Of a stretch of DNA of 60,948 nt, positions 1 through 8,462 are shown piece after piece. Source of the DNA: Mesorhizobium sp. M7A.F.Ca.US.008.03.1.1 (lineage in GTDB: Bacteria; Pseudomonadota; Alphaproteobacteria; Rhizobiales; Rhizobiaceae); NCBI RefSeq assembly GCF_003997495.1, contig NZ_RZRU01000030.1, positions 1-60,948 of the forward strand, written 5' to 3'. A program made the position numbers and the translations under genes. The notes beneath the pieces were generated by a model, which made no database searches, had not been told where the DNA came from, and saw only the letters and a list, made by a program, of their open reading frames with translations. Numbering within the stretch: position 1 is the first letter of the stretch; each line of letters starts with the position of its first letter.

Positions 1-424
1 GGGCGGCCCGGACCCCGCCCGAATGGGGCGAGCCGCCGCCCGCCGTTTCCGGCATGACCGGCTTCAGCACGCGCTCGCGCACCAGATGGCGGGTGACTTC
101 GCTTTCGGCCTTGTTGAGGTACCAGTCGATCAGCCGGCGGATTTCGGCGCGTTGCATCGGGTCCTCGGCGAACAGCCGCTTGTCGCGCTTCAGGACGCCG
201 CGCGTTTCATCGAGATACTCGGCGATGACGGTCGCGCCGACGATCGGCACGTCGCCCTCGGCCAGCAGGATCGGCAGCGTGCCGGCCGGGTTCAGCGCCA
301 GGAACTCCTTGCGCCGGGTCCACGGCTTTTCCTCGATCAAGGCCAACTCCTCGCCATACTCGCCGAAAGCGAGGCGGACGAAGCGACAGGTGGCGAACAT
401 GGGATGGTGGAAAAGCGTCAGCAT
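1..424 (-). CDS. fzlA: FzlA-like glutathione S-transferase family protein (partial, C-terminus outside window)
   Basis: The first about 141 residues of a reverse-strand GST-fold protein are visible; the rest runs off the left edge. It begins MLTLFHHPM and carries the thioredoxin-fold stretch LNPAGTLPILLAEGDVPIVG followed by EYLDE, then RRLIDWYLNK and EVTRHLVRERV. This pattern, with the Gly-rich linker after it, resembles alphaproteobacterial FzlA, an FtsZ-binding GST homologue that controls constriction and has no known GST activity in Caulobacter. The neighbour uppP, a cell-wall lipid-carrier gene, fits a division/envelope context. A generic GST-family enzyme is the alternative. The ATG at 424 is the only sensible start. 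Confidence 0.72.
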   Translation of the reverse strand, partial: MLTLFHHPMFATCRFVRLAFGEYGEELALIEEKPWTRRKEFLALNPAGTLPILLAEGDVPIVGATVIAEYLDETRGVLKRDKRLFAEDPMQRAEIRRLIDWYLNKAESEVTRHLVRERVLKPVMPETAGGGSPHSGGVRAA

Positions 425-562
425 GGTTCCGCGATGATAAAGCGCACTGGCGAATCGCAGGGCGCACCGGTAAGTCTTGGCCGCCCGGTTAGCGGGCCGT
501 CAGGGTGTTGCGACCTATAGGGGGACTTCAACGCCATGACAAGCAAGCCGTTTGTCTAGAGA

Positions 563-615
563 TAGAGCATGATGTCGTCCGAAAACCGCTTCACACTTTT
601 CGGCATCATGCTCTA
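563..615. repeat. Palindromic intergenic repeat (GAGCATGAT family), copy 1
   Basis: The arms TAGAGCATGATG and CATCATGCTCTA are perfect inverted copies around a degenerate centre containing GTCCGAAAACCG and CACTTTTCGG. A relative with the same layout lies at 4019-4067. Elements like this are very common between rhizobial genes. It sits between fzlA and uppP. Confidence 0.8.
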
Positions 616-641
616 GCCGTCACGCCAATGCCGAGGTAGCC

Positions 642-1448
642 ATGGAAAGCCAGACCATCGTCGAAGCCCTGCTGCTCGGCCTGCTGGAGGGGCTGACCGA
701 GTTCATCCCGGTGTCGTCGACCGGCCATATCCTGCTCGCCGGCCATTTCCTCGGCTTCCATTCGACCGGCAAGGCCTTCGAGATCCTGATCCAGCTCGGT
801 GCCATCCTGGCGATCCTCAGCGTTTATTTCCGCCGTCTGTGGAAGATGCTGCTCGACCTGCCGCATGACCGGCTGACGCGGCATTTCGTCATCGGCATTC
901 TGATCGCCTTCCTGCCGGCGGCGATCATCGGCGCGCTGGCGCATGATTTCATCAAGACGGTGCTGTTCGAATCGCCAAGGCTGATCTGCATCATGCTGAT
1001 CATCGGCGGCGTCGTGCTGCTGGTGGTCGACCGCATGAATCTCAAGCCGGTCTACCGCGACGTCGAGCGGTTCCCGACCAGGCTTTACCTGCAGATCGGG
1101 CTTTTCCAGTGCCTGTCGCTCATTCCCGGCACATCGCGTTCGGGCTCGACCATCGTCGGCGCGCTGCTTTTGGGCGTCGACAAGCGCGCGGCCGCTGAAT
1201 TTTCCTTCTTCCTTGCGATCCCGACCATGGTCGGCGCCTTCGCCTTCGACCTGTTCAAGAACCGCAACGTGCTGAGCAGTGCCGACCTGCCGATCATCGC
1301 CGTAGGCTTCGTCGCCGCCTTCGTCACGGCGCTTATAGTCGTGCGCTTCCTGCTCGACTACGTCTCGCGCAACGGCTATTCGCTGTTCGGCTGGTGGCGG
1401 CTGGTGGTCGGCGGCGTTGGTCTGGTGGCCTTGATGATCTGGGGGTGA
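642..1448 (+). CDS. uppP: Undecaprenyl-diphosphatase UppP (BacA)
   Basis: This integral membrane enzyme dephosphorylates undecaprenyl diphosphate to recycle the lipid carrier for peptidoglycan and polysaccharide synthesis; overproduction gives bacitracin resistance. The 268-residue length is normal. Both signature motifs are present: EGLTEFIPVSSTGH at residues 16-29, with the catalytic Glu, Ser and His, and PGTSRSGSTI near residue 162. Hydrophobic segments fill the rest. The gene is monocistronic: fzlA is divergent upstream, and convergent yraN follows after paired hairpins. Confidence 0.97.
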   Translation: MESQTIVEALLLGLLEGLTEFIPVSSTGHILLAGHFLGFHSTGKAFEILIQLGAILAILSVYFRRLWKMLLDLPHDRLTRHFVIGILIAFLPAAIIGALAHDFIKTVLFESPRLICIMLIIGGVVLLVVDRMNLKPVYRDVERFPTRLYLQIGLFQCLSLIPGTSRSGSTIVGALLLGVDKRAAAEFSFFLAIPTMVGAFAFDLFKNRNVLSSADLPIIAVGFVAAFVTALIVVRFLLDYVSRNGYSLFGWWRLVVGGVGLVALMIWG

Positions 1449-1454
1449 GGAGTG

Positions 1455-1493
1455 GTCCGCGAAGCGGACGGAAAGCCAATTGCTTGGCTTTCC
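1455..1493. terminator. Two tandem hairpins between convergent uppP and yraN
   Basis: GTCCGC-GAA-GCGGAC (1455-1469) is followed directly by a perfect 10-bp stem, GGAAAGCCAA / TTGGCTTTCC with loop TTGC (1470-1493). Lying just after the uppP stop and facing the end of yraN, they probably stop transcription from both sides. No long T-run is visible, so the role is inferred. Confidence 0.5.
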
Positions 1494-1539
1494 GAACGAC
1501 GAACGCCCTGAGCATGCGAAGGGCGAGCAACGTTTCTCC

Positions 1540-1935
1540 TCAATTCCTTCCATAAAACGCGTTCTCGACATGCACCGGCCAACGCCAGGGCACCACCGCG
1601 ACCATGTCGAAGCGCATCGACAGCCTGCCGTAGTCCGCTTGGCGCGACAGCCAGATGTCGGCTGCGCCTTCTATTCGACGTTCCGATTCGTGGCCGATCG
1701 CCTCCATGGCTTCCATCAGCGTGCGCCGCGCCTTGACCTCGACGAACAGCACCAGGTCGCCGCGCCGCGCGATCAGGTCGATCTCGCCGAAGCGCGTGCG
1801 ATGGCGGCGGGCGAGAATGCGATAGCCTTTCAGAATCAGCGCTGCAGCCGCCAGCCATTCGCCGCGATGACCGCGCCGATAGGCTTTTTGGCGGCTGGCG
1901 ACCGGGCGTTCAGCCACCGTCCTCTCCGGAAGCAT
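1540..1935 (-). CDS. yraN: YraN family (UPF0102) nuclease-fold protein
   Basis: This 131-residue protein has the family core: an N-terminal GHRGEWLAAAALILKGYRIL segment, then RTRFGEIDLIARRGDLVLFV and EVKARRT. Those motifs form the D/E-x-K site of the restriction-endonuclease-like fold. The biological role of the family is not settled. Its start overlaps the end of rsmI by 26 nt on the same strand, so the two are probably cotranscribed; an rsmI-yraN pair is widespread in Proteobacteria. Confidence 0.92.
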   Translation of the reverse strand: MLPERTVAERPVASRQKAYRRGHRGEWLAAAALILKGYRILARRHRTRFGEIDLIARRGDLVLFVEVKARRTLMEAMEAIGHESERRIEGAADIWLSRQADYGRLSMRFDMVAVVPWRWPVHVENAFYGRN

Positions 1936-2836
1936 CCTTGAGCTCGAGCAGCCGCCGGTAGAGCGCCTGTTTCTGGCCGCCGGTCATCTTCGCGGCTTCC
2001 GCCGCCGCCTTGGAGGCCGGCATCTCGGCGGCAAGCGACAAAAGCAGGCGGTCGATGTCGGCGGGCTCGTCCGCCCTGGCCTCGGCCGGACCGACGCAGA
2101 CGACGATCTCGCCCTTCGGCGTATCGGCCGCCGCATAGTGGTCGGCCAGCGCCTGAAGCGTGCCGGTGCGCATTTCCTCGAAGGTCTTGGTCAATTCACG
2201 GCCGATGGCGGCCTTGCGCTCTCCGCCCAGCGCTTCGACCATGGCACCGAGGGATTCGGCCAGCCGGCGCGGCGATTCGAAGAAGATCAGCGTCGCCGGC
2301 ACGGCTTTCAGGGCTTCCAGCCGCGTCAGCCGCTGTCCTGATTTGACCGGCAAAAATCCGGCGAACATGAAGGCGTCGGAGGGCAGGCCGGATGCGGTCA
2401 ACGCCGCGAGCGGCGCCGATGGACCGGGGATGGGCACGACGCGGATGCCGTGGTCGAGCGCCTCGCCGACCAGCCGGTAGCCGGGATCGGACACCAGCGG
2501 CGTGCCGGCATCGGAGATCAACGCCACGCTCTGTCCGGCCTGGAGCGCCGCGATCAGCTTCGGCCCGGCCTCGCCGGCATTATGCTCATGGTAGGCCGTG
2601 GTTCGGCGGCGGATGCCATAACGGTCGAGCAGCACGCGCGACACCCGCGTGTCTTCGCAAGCGACGATGTCGGCGGCGGCCAGGGTCTCCAGCGCGCGCA
2701 GCGTGATGTCGGCGAGATTGCCGATCGGCGTCGCCACCAGATAGAGCGCTGGTTCCAGCGGCCGGGCCGCGATCTCCGTCTGCCCGACCACATAGCTGCG
2801 CTTGCCCGTCTCTGCGGTCACTGATGACTTCTCCAT
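1910..2836 (-). CDS. rsmI: 16S rRNA (cytidine(1402)-2'-O)-methyltransferase RsmI
   Basis: RsmI uses SAM to 2'-O-methylate C1402 of 16S rRNA in the decoding centre. The sequence shows the tetrapyrrole-methylase-fold signatures LYLVATPIGNLADITLRALE, ACEDTRVSRVLLDRYGI, ISDAGTPLVSDPGY and PGPSAPLAALTASGLP in the usual order. The length of 308 residues is slightly long because of an N-terminal extension of about 25 residues. The end overlaps yraN. An internal start near PLEPALYLVATP cannot be excluded. Confidence 0.96.
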   Translation of the reverse strand: MEKSSVTAETGKRSYVVGQTEIAARPLEPALYLVATPIGNLADITLRALETLAAADIVACEDTRVSRVLLDRYGIRRRTTAYHEHNAGEAGPKLIAALQAGQSVALISDAGTPLVSDPGYRLVGEALDHGIRVVPIPGPSAPLAALTASGLPSDAFMFAGFLPVKSGQRLTRLEALKAVPATLIFFESPRRLAESLGAMVEALGGERKAAIGRELTKTFEEMRTGTLQALADHYAAADTPKGEIVVCVGPAEARADEPADIDRLLLSLAAEMPASKAAAEAAKMTGGQKQALYRRLLELKDASGEDGG

Positions 2837-2969
2837 TCAGCCCTGTTTGGCACGGCTGACGCGGGCTTGCAAAGCTGGCGCCGATGTAAGGAATTCGCCT
2901 TTCCTTTGCCACAGTGGGGAACCAAACCGGCGTTGGCAAATTAGCCCCCTGATTCCGGAGGAGGACAGG

Positions 2970-3149
2970 ATGGACAGCCTGAAGATACAGGACGCTTTCG
3001 AGCCCTACTATGCCGACCGCAACCGCGTTGCCGTACGCAGGGACAAGCGCTTGCCTGCCAAGACCGAGAACAGCCTGACCAAGCAGGCCGCCTTGCCTAC
3101 GAACGTCAGGCTTTCCGACAACAAACCCGACAGCACGACGGAGCACTGA
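2970..3149 (+). CDS. Hypothetical protein, 59 aa
   Basis: I do not recognise this family. The ATG follows a very strong GGAGGAGGA Shine-Dalgarno with suitable spacing, which is the main evidence for the gene. The product is hydrophilic and charged, with no signal peptide or membrane segment, and begins MDSLKIQDAFEPYYADRNRV. It is divergent from rsmI and followed by the convergent DMT transporter gene. Confidence 0.55.
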   Translation: MDSLKIQDAFEPYYADRNRVAVRRDKRLPAKTENSLTKQAALPTNVRLSDNKPDSTTEH

Positions 3150-3222
3150 CCGGACGATGCCCAATCGCTTCGATATCTTCATCACCCGTCTTGAAACAAA
3201 GAACGCCCGCAACGGCGCGCAA

Positions 3223-3660
3223 CTACCCTCGATAGGCGACCAGCACCGCGCCCGCCGCAATAAGGGCGACACCAAGCCAGTTCGCTCCGGTGAGTCGCTC
3301 GCCGAGAAAGGCCGCGCCAAACACCGCCACAAGCACGACGCTTAGCTTGTCGATCGGCGCCACCTGCGCCGCGTTGCCGATCTTCAGGGCGCGAAAATAG
3401 CAGAGCCATGAGGCGCCGGTCGCCAGACCGGACAGGCCGAGGAAGGCCCAGGTCTTTCCCGAGATCGTAGCCGGCGACTGGAACTGGCCGCTGGCGAGCA
3501 GGATGGCACCGAGCACGATCAGGATGATGACCGTGCGGATGAAGGTGGCGAAATCGGAATTGATGTTCTCGATGCCGACCTTGGCGAAGATCGCCGTCAG
3601 GGCCGCGAATGCAGCCGAGAGCAGGGCCCAGAATTGCCAGGAGGATACGGTCAGGTTCAT
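3223..3660 (-). CDS. EamA/DMT-type half-size transporter
   Basis: This 145-residue membrane protein has about five hydrophobic helices and the EamA signature near the C-terminus (KLSVVLVAVFGAAFLGERLT). That is one EamA domain, half the usual ten-helix transporter, so it probably works as a dimer. Single-domain proteins of this size form a normal subfamily. The substrate is unknown. Its start overlaps the stop of the upstream phosphatase-like gene by 4 nt (ATGA), so the two are translationally coupled. Confidence 0.88.
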   Translation of the reverse strand: MNLTVSSWQFWALLSAAFAALTAIFAKVGIENINSDFATFIRTVIILIVLGAILLASGQFQSPATISGKTWAFLGLSGLATGASWLCYFRALKIGNAAQVAPIDKLSVVLVAVFGAAFLGERLTGANWLGVALIAAGAVLVAYRG

Positions 3661-4004
3661 GCCGATGGCCTTCGCGAGGTCTCAGTCCAGATAACGCGAA
3701 CCCGCGCTTTCAGAAGCGCAATCAACTCCGGGTCCATGAATTCGTAGTCATCCGGGATATCGAGGCAGATCACCTTGGCCGCCTTCAGGCTGGCCTTGAA
3801 CTTTTTCTGCAACTTCGAGCGGTGCGTCTTTTCCATAACGAAGATGATGTCGGCCCAAGCGACGAGCTCGTGCGACAGCGGGGTGTCGGCGTCATGGTTG
3901 GTGCCGGCCGAGGCGACCTCGATGTCGTGGCGCTTGGAAAACACCTGCTCGGCGGTCGGGCTGCGCAAACGGTTCTGGCTGCAGACGAAGAGGACGTTTT
4001 TCAA
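3657..4004 (-). CDS. Low-molecular-weight protein tyrosine phosphatase-like protein
   Basis: The N-terminus MKNVLFVCSQNRLRSPTAEQ carries the CX5R(S) phosphate-binding loop (C8 to R14), as in LMW-PTPs and arsenate reductases. At 115 residues it is shorter than the classical 150-residue enzymes, and the loop is CSQNRLRS rather than CxGNxCRS. A MDPELI segment near residue 90 could supply the general acid. Proteins of this short type are often annotated simply as tyrosine phosphatases; the substrate is not known. It is coupled to the downstream EamA gene. Confidence 0.8.
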   Translation of the reverse strand: MKNVLFVCSQNRLRSPTAEQVFSKRHDIEVASAGTNHDADTPLSHELVAWADIIFVMEKTHRSKLQKKFKASLKAAKVICLDIPDDYEFMDPELIALLKARVRVIWTETSRRPSA

Positions 4005-4018
4005 GGAATTTTTCTTTG

Positions 4019-4067
4019 GAGCATGATCCCGTCCGGAAACCGGTTTCCACTTTTCGGGATCATGCTC
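4019..4067. repeat. Palindromic intergenic repeat (GAGCATGAT family), copy 2
   Basis: The arms GAGCATGATCCCG and CGGGATCATGCTC enclose a centre with GGAAACCGGTTTCC, itself a dyad. The right arm overlaps the hemW stop codon by two bases. The element lies between hemW and the next gene on the same strand, where it could act as a terminator or mRNA stabiliser. Confidence 0.85.
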
Positions 4068-5229
4068 ACCGCGCCAGATCCGCTACCACGGCATCGAGCA
4101 CGATCATGCCGGCCGGCGTGGCGCGGAGACGCGCATTGCCGATCGGCGCCACCAGCCCCTCTCCCTGCAGCATCGACAGCCGCGCGCTCGACAGGCCGCG
4201 TCCGGAGAACGCCTCGTAGCGGGAGAGGTCGATGCCTTCGGCCAGCCGCAGGCCCATCAACAGGAATTCGTCGGCCTCTTCCGAGCGCGTCAGGATTTCG
4301 CCGCCGGTGACGCCATGGCCCTTGGCCTCGACCAGGTTGGCCCAGGTTTCCGGCATCCGCTCGGCGATCGTCACCGTGCGGCGGCCGTTCTCGACGAAGC
4401 GGCCATGCGCGCCGGGGCCGACGCCGACATACTCGCCATAGCGCCAATAGGTGAGGTTGTGCCGGCTCTCGGCGCCCGGTCTGGCGTGGTTGGAAATCTC
4501 GTAGGCCGGCAGGCCGTGCGCCGTGGTGATCTCCTGCGTCAGCGCATAGAGGTCGGCGGCGTGGTCGTTGTCGGGAATGATGAATTTCTTCGCCGCATGC
4601 AGCGCGTGGAAAGGCGTGCCTTCCTCGATGGTCAGCTGGTAGAGCGACAGATGATCGGCGGCATGGCCGATCGCCTGCTCCAGCTCCGCTGCCCAAGCCT
4701 CCGGCGTCTGGCCGGGGCGGGCGTAGATCAGATCGAAGGACAGCCGCGGAAAAATCTCGCGCGCGAGCCCGATGGCGTGCAGCGCCTCATCGACATTGTG
4801 CAGCCGGCCGAGGAAGCGCAGATCCTTGTCGTTCAGCGCCTGCACGCCGAGCGACACGCGATTGACCCCGGCCACCCGATAGCCGCGAAAGCGCTCGGCC
4901 TCGACCGAGGAGGGATTGGCCTCCAGCGTCACCTCGATGCCATCTGGAACGGTCCAGTTCTTCGCTACCGCGTCCAGAACCCTGGCCACGGTTTCGGGCT
5001 TCATCAGCGACGGCGTGCCGCCGCCGAGAAAAATGCTGGTCACCTCGCGCGGCCCGGTGCGCTCGCGCATCGTTGCCAGCTCAGCCTCGAAGGCGCTGGC
5101 AAAGCGGTCCTGGTCGACCGGCTGGTGGCGGACATGGCTGTTGAAATCACAATAGGGGCATTTGGCCGCGCAGAACGGCCAGTGGACATAGACGCCGAAG
5201 CCGGGCGCCCGGTCGAGCAGCATGCTCAT
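4066..5229 (-). CDS. hemW: HemW, heme chaperone-like radical SAM protein
   Basis: This 387-residue protein has the radical SAM cluster motif CAAKCPYC (C20, C24, C27) after VHWPF, the GGGTPSLM SAM-binding motif, and HNLTYWRYGEYVGVGPGAHG. The HNxxYW sequence is characteristic of HemW, not of true coproporphyrinogen oxidase HemN. HemW proteins are proposed heme chaperones. Its ATG overlaps the rdgB stop by 4 nt, giving a VOC-rdgB-hemW operon. Confidence 0.95.
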   Translation of the reverse strand: MSMLLDRAPGFGVYVHWPFCAAKCPYCDFNSHVRHQPVDQDRFASAFEAELATMRERTGPREVTSIFLGGGTPSLMKPETVARVLDAVAKNWTVPDGIEVTLEANPSSVEAERFRGYRVAGVNRVSLGVQALNDKDLRFLGRLHNVDEALHAIGLAREIFPRLSFDLIYARPGQTPEAWAAELEQAIGHAADHLSLYQLTIEEGTPFHALHAAKKFIIPDNDHAADLYALTQEITTAHGLPAYEISNHARPGAESRHNLTYWRYGEYVGVGPGAHGRFVENGRRTVTIAERMPETWANLVEAKGHGVTGGEILTRSEEADEFLLMGLRLAEGIDLSRYEAFSGRGLSSARLSMLQGEGLVAPIGNARLRATPAGMIVLDAVVADLAR

Positions 5230-5873
5230 GTCGAGCCCAATCTCGCTCTGGCGAATTTCTGGAAGGCACGCGCGCGATGCGACAGCGCCGTGGCCTGGCC
5301 GGGCTTCCAGCCATGCTTTTCCTCAGCGCTCATTTCGCCGAAGGTTTTTTCGAAGCCATCGGGCAGGAACACAGGATCATAGCCGAAGCCGAGTTCGCCG
5401 CGCGGCGGCCAGACCAGCGTGCCTTCGGCCTCGCCGCGATAATATTCCGCCTCGCCGTCGGGAAACGCCAGGCAGATGAGGGCGACGAAGCGTCCCTTGC
5501 GCTGTTGCGGCAAGGCCGCTCCAACTTCCTGCAACGCCACTTCGGTGCGTTGCATGGCCATGCCGAAATCTCTGCTGCCATCCGGGGTCTCGGCCCAGTT
5601 GGCGGTGTAGACGCCAGGCGCGCCATCAAGCGCGTCGACGCACAGGCCGGAATCGTCAGACAATGCCGGCAGGCCGGTCGCCTGGGCGGCGGCCAGCGCC
5701 TTGATATAGGCGTTCTCCTCGAAGGTGGTGCCGGTCTCATCCGGCTCCGGCAGGCCATACTCCTTGGCCGACTTCGCTTCGAAGCCGAACGGCTCCATCA
5801 GATCGGCGAATTCACGCAGCTTGCCGTCATTATGGCTGGCGACGACGATCTTCTTGCCATCGAGAGAATGCAT
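5226..5873 (-). CDS. rdgB: dITP/XTP pyrophosphatase RdgB (HAM1 family)
   Basis: RdgB hydrolyses non-canonical purine triphosphates (ITP, dITP, XTP) to keep them out of DNA and RNA. Starting at MHSLDGKKIVVASHNDGKL gives 215 residues, normal for the family, with SHNxGK, TTFEENAYIKA, LSDDSGLCVDALDGAPGV and FGYDPVF. This ATG shares its A with the TGA of the upstream VOC gene (TGATG), a strong argument for this start over one further upstream. The hemW start overlaps its stop. Confidence 0.96.
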   Translation of the reverse strand: MHSLDGKKIVVASHNDGKLREFADLMEPFGFEAKSAKEYGLPEPDETGTTFEENAYIKALAAAQATGLPALSDDSGLCVDALDGAPGVYTANWAETPDGSRDFGMAMQRTEVALQEVGAALPQQRKGRFVALICLAFPDGEAEYYRGEAEGTLVWPPRGELGFGYDPVFLPDGFEKTFGEMSAEEKHGWKPGQATALSHRARAFQKFARARLGST

Positions 5874-6283
5874 CAAAGGCCCCAGATTCTTGGCTCGGCA
5901 AATTCGATCGAATTGCCCGAGGGGTCGCGTATATAGATCGAACGGCCGCCCTGCGGCCACTCGAATTCGCTTTCGATGGCGATCCTCTTCGCCGCGAGAT
6001 GCGCTTTCCAGCCGGCGATTTCATCGGCGGTTGCCGCAAAGCACAGGTGACCCTGGCCTACTGCACCGTGCGGCGGCACCGGCAGCCTGGCGTCGGGCGC
6101 CGGCGGCACTTTCGTCGCTGCGGCATTGAAGACGAGCAGCACGCCCGGCCCGCAGCGGAAGAAGAGGTGCCTGCCGTCAACCTTGCCGAGCAGGTCGAGG
6201 CCGAGGATGCCGACATAGAATTCTTCCGCCGCCGCCAGATCGGTGACGTAGAGGGCTGATTCAAGGATTGCCAAGGGCGTCAC
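5873..6283 (-). CDS. VOC family (glyoxalase/bleomycin-resistance fold) protein
   Basis: This 136-residue single-domain protein shows the two-module VOC pattern: ALYVTDLAAAEEFYVGILGL, GHLCFAA in the middle, and the C-terminal metal-site stretch IYIRDPSGNSIEFAEP. The substrate cannot be told from sequence. Translation starts at a GTG at 6283. Its stop is fused to the rdgB start (TGATG), so it is the first gene of the VOC-rdgB-hemW operon. Confidence 0.88.
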   Translation of the reverse strand: MTPLAILESALYVTDLAAAEEFYVGILGLDLLGKVDGRHLFFRCGPGVLLVFNAAATKVPPAPDARLPVPPHGAVGQGHLCFAATADEIAGWKAHLAAKRIAIESEFEWPQGGRSIYIRDPSGNSIEFAEPRIWGL

Positions 6284-6287
6284 GAGG

Positions 6288-6444
6288 CACCCCCCTCTGC
6301 CCTACCGGGCATCTCCCCCGCAAGGGTGGAGATTGGCAGCGTCAACGCTGCCTCATGACCTGTAACGTCGGTGATTGGCGAAGCCCGCGACCACAAAAGA
6401 TCTCCCCCCTTGCGGGGGAGATGTCCGGCAGGACAGAGGGGGGT
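6288..6444. repeat. Long imperfect inverted repeat (CCCCCTCTG...CATCTCCCCC family)
   Basis: The left half (6288-6335) contains CCCCCTCTGCCCT, GGGCATCTCCCCCGCAAGGG and the right half (6402-6444) returns as CCTTGCGGGGGAGATG, then AGGACAGAGGGGGG. Together they form a roughly 155-bp cruciform-capable element filling the VOC-rph gap. Related copies lie near 24623 and 60606. This is a widespread Mesorhizobium-type intergenic repeat. Confidence 0.8.
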
Positions 6445-6482
6445 GTGAAGGATCGCCAACGTTGTCGTCCTACAAGCTGCAG

Positions 6483-7199
6483 CTAAGCCACTGCCATCTG
6501 CTGCAAGCTGACCAGGCGCTGGATGCCTTTCTTGGCCAGGCCCATCAATTCCGCGAACTGTTCTTCGGAGAAAGGCTCGCCCTCGGCGGTGCCCTGGATC
6601 TCGACGATGCCACCCTTGCCGGTCATGACGAAATTGGCATCGGTGCCGGCCGCGGAATCCTCGATATAGTCGAGATCGATCACCGGCTGGCCGTCATGGA
6701 TGCCGCAGGAGATCGCAGCGACATGGTCCTTGAGCACCTTGGCGACGCTGGCCATCTGGCGCGCTTCCATCCAGCGCAGGCAGTCGTACAGCGCCACCCA
6801 ACCGCCGGTGATCGAGGCGGTGCGGGTGCCGCCATCGGCCTGGATGACGTCGCAGTCGACAGTGATCTGCTGCTCGCCCAGCGCCTGCAAATCGACCACG
6901 GCGCGCAGGGAGCGGCCGATCAGCCGCTGGATTTCCAGCGTGCGGCCGCCCTGCTTGCCGGCCGAAGCCTCGCGGCGCATGCGCTCGCCGGTCGAGCGCG
7001 GCAGCATGCCGTATTCCGCCGTCACCCAGCCCTTGCCGGAATTGCGCATCCAGCCCGGCACTTTTTCTTCGAGGCTGGCCGTGCACAGGACATGCGTGTC
7101 GCCGAACTTCACCAGGCATGAGCCTTCGGCATGCTTGGAGACGCCGCGCTCGAAGGAGATGGCACGCATTTCGTCGAATTGGCGTTTGGAAGGGCGCAT
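6483..7199 (-). CDS. rph: Ribonuclease PH
   Basis: RNase PH is a phosphate-dependent 3'-5' exoribonuclease that trims tRNA precursors. The 238-residue protein has normal length and the family features MRPSKRQFDEMR at the start, GKGWVTAEYGMLPRST, and GGTRTASITGGWVALYDC followed by DLDYIEDS and EIQGTAEGEPFS. It is divergent from hrcA, sharing a 156-bp intergenic region, an arrangement familiar in rhizobia. Confidence 0.97.
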   Translation of the reverse strand: MRPSKRQFDEMRAISFERGVSKHAEGSCLVKFGDTHVLCTASLEEKVPGWMRNSGKGWVTAEYGMLPRSTGERMRREASAGKQGGRTLEIQRLIGRSLRAVVDLQALGEQQITVDCDVIQADGGTRTASITGGWVALYDCLRWMEARQMASVAKVLKDHVAAISCGIHDGQPVIDLDYIEDSAAGTDANFVMTGKGGIVEIQGTAEGEPFSEEQFAELMGLAKKGIQRLVSLQQMAVA

Positions 7200-7355
7200 T
7201 CAGGCTGCTTTCTTGTCATTTTTCGGAATCTTGGCCGGCTTGTAACCGCATGGGACGCGTGGCGCAAAGGAAAATGGCCTGACGATCTGACACAGACACC
7301 GGGTTGCGCGGGTGCAGTGTAAGTCTATATCCTCGGGCCGGAGGTTTTTGGCCGT

Positions 7356-8438
7356 ATGACCAAGGCAGTCGATCCGAGTTCGCAGTCGCCCGCGCTTCAG
7401 TCGCTCGATATGCGTTCCCGCGACATCTTCCGGCGCATTGTCGATTCCTACCTCAGGGACGGTGAACCGGTGGGCTCGCGCAGCCTGTCGCGCATCCTGC
7501 CGTCCTCGCTGTCGCCGGCGACCATCCGCAACGTCATGAGCGACCTCGAGCATCTCGGCCTGATCTACGCGCCGCACATCTCGGCCGGCCGGCTGCCGAC
7601 GCAGGCCGGCCTGCGTTTCTTCGTTGACGCCTTCATGGAGCTTGGCGACCTTTCCGACGAGGAGCGCCGCGCCATCGAGGCACAGGTGCGGGCTTCCGGC
7701 TCGGGCGCAACGCTGGAGCATATGCTGACTGAGGCCAGCCAGATGCTGTCGGGCATGTCGCGCGGCGCCGGCCTGGTGCTGGCCGCCAAAAACGAGGTGG
7801 CGCTGAAGCATATCGAATTCATCCAGCTCGAACCGACCAAGGCACTGGCGGTGCTGGTGTCGCAGAATGGCGACGTCGAGAACCGCGTCGTCGAGCTGCC
7901 CGCGGGCATCACCGTCTCGCAACTGCACGAGGCCTCGAATTTCCTCAACGCCCATATACGCGGCCGCACGCTGGCCGAGGCGCGGATCGAGATCGCCCGC
8001 ATCAAGGAAGAGACCAGGGCCGCACTCGACACGCTGTCGCAGGATCTGGTCGAGAAGGGGCTGGCGGTGTGGGCCGGCGCCGACAGCGGCCTGCCGGCAC
8101 GGCTCATCGTGCGCGGGCGGGCCAATCTGCTCGAAAACGTCACCGCCCAGGCCGACATCGAACTGCTGCGGCATCTGTTCGAGGACATGGAGACGCAGGA
8201 CGGTCTGATCCAGCTGCTCGACCTCGCCGAGGAAGGCTCGGGCGTGCGCATCTTCATCGGCTCGGAAAACAAGCTGTTTTCGCTGTCGGGCTCGTCGCTG
8301 GTGGTCGCGCCCTATCGCGACAAGGACGCCCGCGTCGTCGGCGCGCTCGGCGTCATCGGCCCGACCCGGCTGAACTATGCCCGCATCGTGCCGATGGTGG
8401 ATTACACCGCGCAGCTGATATCGCGCATGCTCCGTTGA
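7356..8438 (+). CDS. hrcA: Heat-inducible transcription repressor HrcA
   Basis: HrcA represses groE-type heat shock operons through the CIRCE operator. The 360-residue length is typical. The N-terminal winged helix (RDIFRRIVDSYLRDGEPVGS, then SPATIRNVMSDLEHLGL and PHISAGRLPT) and the C-terminal SGSSLVVAPYRDKDARVVGA and GVIGPTRLNYARIVPMVDY motifs are clear. No CIRCE dyad is visible upstream, so autoregulation is not evident. grpE, a common downstream neighbour, is not here. Confidence 0.97.
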   Translation: MTKAVDPSSQSPALQSLDMRSRDIFRRIVDSYLRDGEPVGSRSLSRILPSSLSPATIRNVMSDLEHLGLIYAPHISAGRLPTQAGLRFFVDAFMELGDLSDEERRAIEAQVRASGSGATLEHMLTEASQMLSGMSRGAGLVLAAKNEVALKHIEFIQLEPTKALAVLVSQNGDVENRVVELPAGITVSQLHEASNFLNAHIRGRTLAEARIEIARIKEETRAALDTLSQDLVEKGLAVWAGADSGLPARLIVRGRANLLENVTAQADIELLRHLFEDMETQDGLIQLLDLAEEGSGVRIFIGSENKLFSLSGSSLVVAPYRDKDARVVGALGVIGPTRLNYARIVPMVDYTAQLISRMLR

Positions 8439-8462
8439 GCTGATCTAACCGAGGAGACGACT

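Noticed and set aside
2847..2875. TGGCAC ... TTGC resembling a sigma54 promoter before the 59-aa gene
   Set aside because: The spacing between the two boxes is about 12 nt instead of the required 4-5 nt.
7200..7355. Searched for a CIRCE operator before hrcA
   Set aside because: No TTAGCACTC-N9-GAGTGCTAA-like dyad is present in this region.
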